In this document: positions 57,481 to 64,000 of the stretch, piece by piece
Numbering within the stretch: position 1 is the first letter of the stretch
Layout: each line of letters opens with the position of its first letter
NCBI GenBank assembly: GCA_030704615.1
Contig: CM060731.1
Location: 47,924,001-47,988,000 of the forward strand
Length of the DNA: 64,000 bases
Direction of reading: 5' to 3'
DNA from: Takakia lepidozioides
Lineage: Eukaryota > Streptophyta > Takakiopsida > Takakiales > Takakiaceae
Position numbers and translations under genes: made by a program
Notes under the pieces: model-generated
Database searches by the model: none
What the model was told of the DNA's origin: nothing
Seen by the model: only the letters and a program-made list of their open reading frames with translations

Positions 57481-58250
57481 GTATTAGCTTTTCTTTCGTC
57501 TTGGACCATTGTGAGGATTACTGCTTCCAGCCCCAACGTCCGGACCTCCTCGCTTGACTTTAGGATCCGTGACAGTCAAATTGTTGGTGCGCTTGTCCTC
57601 TGGTCCATAGCAACACTGATATCTGGACAGGGTCGTATGTCATCGACTCCGGAGTATGTCATCGACACCCATGGAGTTCTGCAAGCATATAAGACAGCCT
57701 AAACCCTATCTACATATCATGCATGTACATGTCCGGCAAGCACAAGCACATGGCATGAACAAAGAGGCAGTGCGGGAATATGGTGCAGACATGACAGAGG
57801 TTAGATATGTGTTAGCTCTTGGAGCTCTTCGCGGTCCGGGCTTCACGTTAACATGCACATTTATCTAAAATTGGGTGGAACACCCGTCTCTACTCTCCTC
57901 TCCAAGTACAAAAGTCGGGCACTCTCTGCCAGGGAATACAGGTCGTGCGGACATTTGAAGACATTTGAAGACATTGTCGCAGTGGACGTATAAGAAAGCT
58001 TTCTGGTTGGGCATCGACGGCCGCTGCCATATACACTGCAGTACCCCTTTGCGCACTCGAAAGCACCTGCAATACGACCTGGAAAAGTGGAAGCAAAGGA
58101 CGACAACACGCACGTTCTTGGCAGGACGGAAGCGCGTTGGCAGGAATAGACCAGAGGGAGGAAAAGATCGATGAAACAGTCTTCGCCCACGATTGGCGGC
58201 GGCTGCCATGCCCTAAATCCGAGCGGCTACGATAGCAGCGTGGCATCACG
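57481..58250 (-). CDS. possible 5' exon(s) of the MULE transposase
   Basis: On the minus strand about 57630-57490 reads CYGPEDKRTNNLTVTDPKVK followed by a basic, Gly-rich stretch, which looks coding. About 58190-57861 has an open frame with two Cys pairs. Neither resembles a family clearly. They lie between the transposase core and the right terminal repeat, where the gene should start. Confidence 0.35.
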
Positions 58251-58329
58251 GTGAGATGGGCGGCACATCATCTGGGGTGCGTTTGGGTCTGCCGGATCAG
58301 GCTGCTTGGTGGCAGACCTTGCAGACTAA

Positions 58330-58571
58330 GCTTGGGCAGACCCCAACAAGGGCAGACCCACTAAGGACCCGATGGCGGGTGGACCCAGCGGCGAGGGCGG
58401 GCGGGCGGGCGGGGACCGCGTTCCGGGGGCGGCTGCGGGGCTACCGACCGCGCTGCGCGGCTGGCAGGTGGGGGTGGGCGGGGCAGGGAGGGCGACCCCG
58501 CGTCCGTGTGGGCGTGCGCGCCCTGTCCCACACGCGCGACATAAACTCCCAATTATTCAAAACTGAGAGGC
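58330..58571 (-). repeat. right terminal inverted repeat of the Mutator-like element
   Basis: Read on the minus strand from 58571 it starts GCCTCTCAGTTTTGAATAAT and follows the left repeat with scattered differences and small indels to about 58330. Confidence 0.95.
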
Positions 58572-58580
58572 GACCAAAAT
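58572..58580. repeat. 9-bp target site duplication, right (GACCAAAAT)
   Basis: Identical to 45387-45395 and directly adjoining the last base of the terminal inverted repeat. Confidence 0.95.
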
Positions 58581-60279
58581 TGAGTACATGGACGACATGA
58601 TGTTGAGTTCGGACGAATAGTTGTGCTAACATTGACTAGAGGGTTTTTACATCCGGAGCAGTGTTTATATTTCTGGTGAGACGTCGCACTTTTTTTACCT
58701 CAAGAAATAAAATGGAATATTCTGTCATAATATCCTTGTATTCATGGATGAAATCGCCAAACTTCTCCAAATAAAATATAAATAATGGATGAATTCGTCA
58801 AATATGGATGATATACATGGATGAAAGTACAGAGGAGGATGATTCTATCCAAATTTCAGTGGCTATTTCTTGCAAATCTCAGTAGCCACTCTTGTTATTT
58901 TCCAAATTTCAAATAAAAAAAACTGGTCCGGAGGGGCAAAACTCTCCAGATATGTTATTAAACCTCCTCTTATACATTAAATACAGGTTAAATCGTATTT
59001 GTGCCAACGAATGCAGACCTGCCACATCTTCCCACGGTGCTCTAAAATCCATGCAGGAAATTGGCCAAGCCGTCATTTGTATAAGTAAGTACAACCAACT
59101 CAGCATAACAAGCGTCTATATATCTGACAACATAATTGAAGTTAGGACCGCCTACATTGCAATTGTCTTGCCAATATACTACCTACCACAACATAACCCA
59201 TTTAGATCTTTAAGTATTGAACAGTGAAACCTAGGTAAGAGGGGGTGGGGAGGATTTAACAGGGGCCCCACAGGAGGAGCCCAAGCTACCGGAATCTGAC
59301 GAAAGTCCAGTCAAATGGCACGAGTGCATTAAGTTCTTTATGTTATTCCTAGTGTCCTCCATAAAAAATCACTACATAGCCATATGACGGTTGAAATGAA
59401 GCAATGAAGCAGACACAAGTGCTTGCCCAAACCTTCCCAAATGCTTTGAAGTCGACATACGGTGTTCGGTGGATCCAACGACCCTCTTTTGTAGCTGGGT
59501 TAATGGCTATAATGGATAATATCCAACGTGCATCCTACAACTTACTTCGAGTAGAAAATCACCATGCAGACACATAGCATATGTTGTCACACTAAAGATC
59601 CCTATACAAACATATAAAGATGCCTTCATACCCTCCTCTTTGTTCCAAGGCCGTTGTACATGGTTAATTTTTCCATGCTCCTTTTGATTTGAAGTACAAA
59701 GCCTATGTCCCCTTTCAGCTCAAGAAGTTGTAACTGTTCCAATAAGGAATAAACTCTAACTCATTGGATCTTCAATATCTAATGGACAATAGTCTATCCC
59801 CGCGAAAATTTGCATTGAAATTGTATATTTGGACAGGGGACGGCCAATTTTTATGCTTGTACTCTATATTATATCAGTCTTGGTTTTTGTATATGAACAT
59901 ATATATGACAAGAAGATGTCAAGTTGTTATATATGGCTTGCTGGTATGATGAATGAATTCTGTGTAAGGGGCTTTGACTTCGAACCTCACTTTGCTAGAA
60001 CCTGATTCTAACTTTTGGATAAATATCACATTACACGTGGCGTAACATTTTTATAATACATTTCAATTAATCTACGTGTCATATACAGCCTATATGGCAT
60101 TTTGCAATTAGCTCATTGTAAAATATGTCGTAAACATAATTGTTTTTTGGTCACCTATGTGAGTAGGATAGTTCAAGTTCATATACATGTCGTGATAGTG
60201 TTGGACCTGCTAATAAGTTTGCTAGCATGGCTTTCGAACCATTAGCCATATCCGTCGATCGCGAGCATTCCAAAGGGGC
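58581..60279. other. AT-rich region without recognised genes, containing dispersed repeat copy 2
   Basis: 58735-58915 is a same-orientation relative of 505-690, with ATGGATGA words and 'cagtagccactcttgttattttc'. The rest (58920-60279) contains only short frames with no similarity and no repeat or RNA gene that I can name. Confidence 0.6.
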
Positions 60280-60289
60280 GTGCTAGATT

Positions 60290-61553
60290 GTGAGCAGCTC
60301 ACGCGAGCAGAAAATACTGTGAGCAAGATTCTGCTCACGTTCCACGGAATTGGGTTCGTTGGCTGGGCCTATTACCATGGTCCGCCAACTCCTAGAAGCC
60401 CTATTACTGTAGGGTTCAACCGCCGAAAATGGGAGCTTAGTATTCCAAGAGTGTGACTAAGGCTTGGCAATAAGATTGGTGAGTGGATGAATGTGTTATG
60501 AAAGAGAGCTTGAGGAAAAGATTAGTCGATGAATGGAAAATGCCTGGGTCCATTGGCAGTTGACAATTAAATCCTTTGCCTCATCCAATATCCCCGCCCG
60601 GCCAAGAACCGGACACCATGACCACATCTGGCATTTTTATTTTAATTTTTAATTTTTTTGAAAAACTTGGATGGTCATTAAGTTGGCTTAATCTGGCACA
60701 TCCGTATTTTTATTTATTTATTTTTAATTGTTTTGGGTTGAATTCTCATTTGCCAACACAGGCTGGGAATTAAGCATGCCCAGCCTGTTTCTTGCAGAAA
60801 CATGGCTGTTCGCTAAGGCTATTTTATTTATTTATTTATTTAGAATTCTCATATGCCAACAAAGGCTGGAATTAAGCTTGCGCCAAATTAACATACACTT
60901 ATTTAAACTCAACAACACATTACAAGTTCGTTGAGCTTATTTATGCCACTTGATAGTCGCATTCTTCTAAATTTAAGCCTCATATCGCTTCGCTATGTCA
61001 CTCCAGTTTTATCCATCTCTTCTACATTGTCCCTGGTTGGGGTTTATTCTGTAATGTATACTTTCACGAATTAAGGTTACCGTTCAAGGTTTGTGGTTTT
61101 CGTTTATTCTTTGGGGTTTGGGGTTTGGGGTTTGGGTTTACGGTTTGCGTTAGGGCTTTAGAGTTGGGGTTGAGGGATTAGTGTTTGTGGTTAGGGTTTC
61201 CCCGGTTTGTCGTGTTTGCCGTGTTTCCACTATAATCAACCTTATTTCAGTCATCCATTGTTCATTCATCCGGCCATTTTTCATCTCATATTCATCCACC
61301 ATTCATCATTTCCCTGCTTTCATTCATCCATGCTTCATTTATCCGACAACCTTTCATCACACATTCATCCCACATTGCATGAATGGAGCACGACATCTTT
61401 GGTCCCCGGCCGCTTACGTGATTTTCCATTAAGAGGAGTTTGGGTCCACGACAACAAGCCCTGTATTTTCCTCGGTTGTAGGCTTCACTTCCCTTATCTG
61501 CTTGCGCTTAAGGGAATCTGTCACGCTTAGTGTGCAAAGCGTGAGCTGCTCAC
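60290..61553. mobile_element. 1.26-kb non-autonomous DNA element with palindromic short TIRs
   Basis: The left end GTGAGCAGCTCACGC (60290-60304) is the exact inverted match of the right end GCGTGAGCTGCTCAC (61539-61553). The first 13 bases are nearly a palindrome themselves. Flanks 'gtgctagatt' (60280-60289) and 'gcgctagctt' (61554-61563) agree at 8 of 10 positions, a possible worn target duplication of 8-10 bp, which would suit hAT or Mutator types. The interior has no transposase, but it has a TTCATCC-rich patch (61245-61375) and a telomere-like tract. Confidence 0.65.
61108..61200 (+). repeat. short telomere-like tract, degenerate GGGTTT(A/G)
   Basis: Starts with 'ttggggtttggggtttggggtttggg' and degrades into 'gcgttagggc', 'gtggttagggtttcc'. 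The plant telomere repeat is TTTAGGG; here most units carry G for A. This is an interstitial tract, far too short to be a chromosome end. Confidence 0.7.
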
Positions 61554-61615
61554 GCGCTAGCTTTTCTCCATTCCAAATGTTTTTGAGCGACAACAAGTGA
61601 TGTGACAGTCTGACT

Positions 61616-62727
61616 GTGAGTTTCACATACATCGTCTCTCTCCTTCTCTCTCCTACGCCATATCATTTTGTGCTTCGAGTCCAGTGTCCTAGACGTAGCA
61701 GCTTGCTTTCATGTACATACAAAGTTAGGATTTCTTTGCAATCATTCAGTAAGAAAGCTTGGGATCCAGGCACGTATGTTAAATTTCCAAGCGATGGACT
61801 TACCTCAGAGGGAGGAGAGAAGCCTTGGAGTTACAGGCTGCAAACAGAGTTAGAGAAAAATTGGGAAGATAAAATAAAAGGGCAAGGTCATACATATTTG
61901 AAAGGAGCTGCATCCAAAGAGCTCATGAAAGAGATAGAAGAGCTATGGAACAAAATTTATCAGAGTCCCAAGGTCCCTAATGATATCATGAGTGTTGGTT
62001 TTTTACATTTGTTTACACTACATAAGCACGGGGAGAAAATTGATTGGGTTAACTTTGCTACAGAGTCGAGCTATTACCCAGCTGCAATAACATCTGGTGT
62101 AAAGTAGGAGCCCAATAGAGGTCTGATACACCAAACAGGTGTTATTGCTCTTATGCGAACAACACGTATGGAGCATTTGCTCCCACCTAGTTATGATGCA
62201 TTGCAGTTGCCAACTGTTGAAGCATCGCCTAAAAACAAGAGTTCAAAACCAAGGTTGGTGAAACTTGAGAACACTCCCTCAAGTGGAGTCCTTGGGATAC
62301 ACAGAAAACGCAAGCTTGAGCAAGACATGGTGGTCAAATATGGAGAGATAAAAAAAAAAAAAACTTTGGAACACTGGAGGGAGATTGGAGGAGCTGAAGA
62401 AAGAATAAAGTAGGTTTGCGAAGGTGTTGGCCGCCAAACAGCGAGGTCGCTAAAGACATGAAAAAAAACTATGAACAATTAGAGAGACACAAAGAAATTG
62501 AACAGGGAGTGTGTAGTACCATCGAGCTTATAGAGCATCGCCCTCAGGACCTTAAAGATGTAGGGTATTCAACTGAAGAATTGTCAACCTCATTGTCAAG
62601 TTCTAACCGTGTCATGGATTATTTGCGCAGCAAGCTTGTGGATATGAGGGTGTCATTTAGAAAAATCCATAAAGAAATAAGTGACTTGTTGGTGTTTAAG
62701 AAAGTAAATGGCCGAGCTGTTGATATA
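61616..62727 (+). pseudogene. unrecognised ORF remnants, cut by a solo LTR
   Basis: Three successive plus-strand open segments, 61616-62107, 62153-62413 and 62416-62727, look like one decayed coding region: Lys/Glu-rich and helical (LQTELEKNWEDKIKGQGHTY, MKEIEELWNKIYQSPKVPND, RKRKLEQDMVVKYGEIKKKK, YEQLERHKEIEQGVCSTIEL). The first ~50 codons before KKAWDPGTYVKFPSDG may not be coding. The last segment runs into the solo LTR at 62728. The composition resembles transposon accessory or gag-like proteins, but no family is recognised. Confidence 0.5.
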
Positions 62728-63445
62728 TGTCGCGCACCTCACTTGTGTAAATTCCCCTCTAAGTCATAGTTACTCGCTTTGACGCGCGCGCCTAACTCCC
62801 AAACTGGCCGCCGGACCAACTTGGAGCTTCCTGCTCACCGGAGCATAACGGTCCCCCTCGCTCCCCCATAGGACCCTCGAACTATCGGGCTCAGTGGAAA
62901 TTCCTTGGTTGTTAGCTATCTGGAATAGCTCCCCACACCTTGGTCGCTTTCCAGCTCGTTTGGTTACTCACTAGCTTTTGGTCACATAACAAGCTTGCAC
63001 TGTTCTCGGGGTTACTACTCCATATATATACTTCTGTAGGTGTCGGCGGGGGTCTCACAAACAACCAAGTCCTTTTATGGTGAACCACCACCAAGACCCT
63101 CGATTCCCTATGATGAGTCGCGATGAGTCTTGGCCCACCCACCACGGCCCCAATGGACCATGGTGAGCCCCAAGACTCCTCACGACTCCCACCACAAGGC
63201 CTCAGCCCCATGGTGAGTCTTATGTCACCCCCACTACGACTCCCTAAGCTAACATCACCCCATGTGGAGCCCCCACCGCAAACCGGTTTGCGAAGCTCCC
63301 CTAGTGAGTGCCTCCGCTCCCTTGAGCGCCTTTGGGCCTCAAGGGTGTTTCAGCCTCCCATTTCCTATTGCTGCCACTGCCCCTACCGCAGGGGTAGCCC
63401 TTCTTGTATCCCGACTCCCCGCCCTCAGGGCAAAGGGCCGCGACA
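62728..63445 (-). mobile_element. solo LTR (718 bp), inverted copy of the 50683 family
   Basis: On the plus strand it starts TGTCGCGCACCTC and ends GGGCCGCGACA. Its reverse complement matches 50683-51410 throughout, including the TATA-like stretch (about 63019-63030). Flanking 'atata' (62723-62727) and 'atatg' (63446-63450) agree at four of five positions, a likely worn 5-bp target duplication. It shows more differences than expected for a fresh insertion and lies inside the ORF remnant. Confidence 0.88.
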
Positions 63446-63490
63446 ATATGTATACCCTGATCAATTTCTCGAAGGCAGAAATGAACTCAA

Positions 63491-64000
63491 CACTACAACA
63501 AATCGTGGCTTTTATGACTGCGTATTTATGGTAGTCATAGACAAATCTGACTGAAAACACGGCACAGAGTCACAAAAGCCACGATCTGCGAATTTCTCAC
63601 TACATTAACTCATATATATGATTATATGACTCCGCAATTTATGGAAATGCGGTCAAACATGGTTGACTGTATGAAGTTAGTTGATTGTTATTACTACAAT
63701 GATTACATAATATTGTAACAAGACATATAGACCACTGCGATGTCATAAATTGCTCATTTGAATTGTATAATATATTATTATATTACAATTAAAACACCAT
63801 TAGAAGTCATCAAGCAACGTTGGGCGCATTGGTTAGCACGTAATGAACTATAAGCCTTGTAGTCAAGATATCTCGGGTTTAAACTTCTCCAAGTACAATC
63901 AAATGGATATAAGGGTTCTAGGGTAAGTAGGCAAGCGAGGGGTAGAATGTAGCAGCCCTACATGGCTGCCATGTGCAGCTAATTATTATTTTTAATTATT
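63491..64000 (+). mobile_element. left end of a second CACTA-type element, running off the window
   Basis: CACTACAACAAATCGTGGC at 63491 followed by 'ttttatgactgcg', then TAGTCATA words and 'tatatgactccgcaatttatggaaatgcggtcaaacatggttga', clearly related to 9735-9785 of the complete CACTA element. The preceding bases are 'caa'. The rest of the element lies beyond the window. The last 300 bp are AT-rich with no gene. Confidence 0.75.

Larger units (their letters stand above)
45396..58571. mobile_element. 13,176-bp Mutator-like element with Ulp1 gene
   Basis: The ends are inverted copies of each other starting GCCTCTCA and flanked by a perfect 9-bp direct duplication GACCAAAAT, the target size of Mutator-like elements. 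Terminal repeats are about 240 bp, very GC-rich and about 85-90% alike by eye. Inside are a minus-strand Mutator-type transposase and a plus-strand gene ending in a Ulp1-type cysteine protease, the combination known from Kaonashi-type MULEs. A solo LTR (50683-51410) is nested within. The intact target duplication and high TIR similarity argue for a fairly recent insertion. Confidence 0.95.

Noticed and set aside
60290-61553. Treating the GTTTGGG tract as a true chromosome end
   Set aside because: Under 100 bp, degenerate, and followed by ordinary sequence and another solo LTR.
1-64000. CRISPR arrays, tRNA or rRNA genes, bacterial-type operons
   Set aside because: No regularly spaced short repeats with unique spacers, no cloverleaf with a recognisable T-loop GGTTCGAATCC-type box, and no rRNA-like blocks were seen. 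The gene structure is eukaryotic.

Overview
The window is nuclear DNA of a land plant. The evidence is a multi-exon gene for PAP1/pTAC3 (a plastid RNA polymerase-associated SAP-domain protein), a multi-exon gene for the second-largest subunit of the plant-specific RNA polymerases IV/V (NRPD2-like), fragments of PLS/DYW-type PPR genes, and plant families of mobile DNA (PIF/Harbinger, CACTA, Mutator-like, Ty3/gypsy). PPR debris, short introns and the unusual gypsy type suggest a non-flowering plant, but the species cannot be fixed from the sequence.

Layout. 1-4800: decayed PIF/Harbinger transposase and two local tandem-repeat families. 4817-5879: PPR pseudogene. 5880-24754: a composite bounded by two 350-bp direct repeats (candidate LTRs). 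It holds ribosomal-protein gene fragments (eL15, eL6), an unknown ORF, and a Ty3/gypsy gag-protease-methyltransferase-integrase-PHD region. Its gag is interrupted by a complete 9,940-bp CACTA element (9603-19542, target duplication GTT). The CACTA element carries a transposase, an accessory gene with an FCP1-like phosphatase domain, and two eS1 gene fragments. 24898-25165: second PPR fragment. 26198-28740: gypsy methyltransferase C-terminal half, reverse transcriptase, RNase H and the start of the integrase zinc domain, i.e. the part missing from the first gypsy block. 29835-37523: PAP1, for which 14 phase-consistent exons (1,069 aa) can be drawn. 39291-44695, minus strand: NRPD2-like, 7 phase-consistent exons (1,311 aa). 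45396-58571: a 13,176-bp Mutator-like element with ~240-bp terminal inverted repeats, a perfect 9-bp target duplication, a transposase gene and a convergent gene ending in a Ulp1-type protease; it contains a solo LTR (50683-51410). 58581-64000: repeats, a 1.26-kb short-TIR element, unknown ORF remnants, an inverted second solo LTR (62728-63445), and the left end of another CACTA-type element running off the window.

Only PAP1 and NRPD2 look like intact host genes; they are convergently transcribed with about 1.8 kb between them. The rest is nested mobile DNA. The most unusual items are: the gypsy family that encodes a cytosine-C5 methyltransferase-like domain plus a C-terminal PHD finger and lies here as two complementary blocks; a heptamer (GCAGACC/GGTCTGC) occurring about 60 times within the Mutator-like element; and four ribosomal-protein gene fragments inside mobile DNA. 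Exon boundaries were placed by eye from splice signals, reading phase and recalled family similarity; no alignment or search was run.
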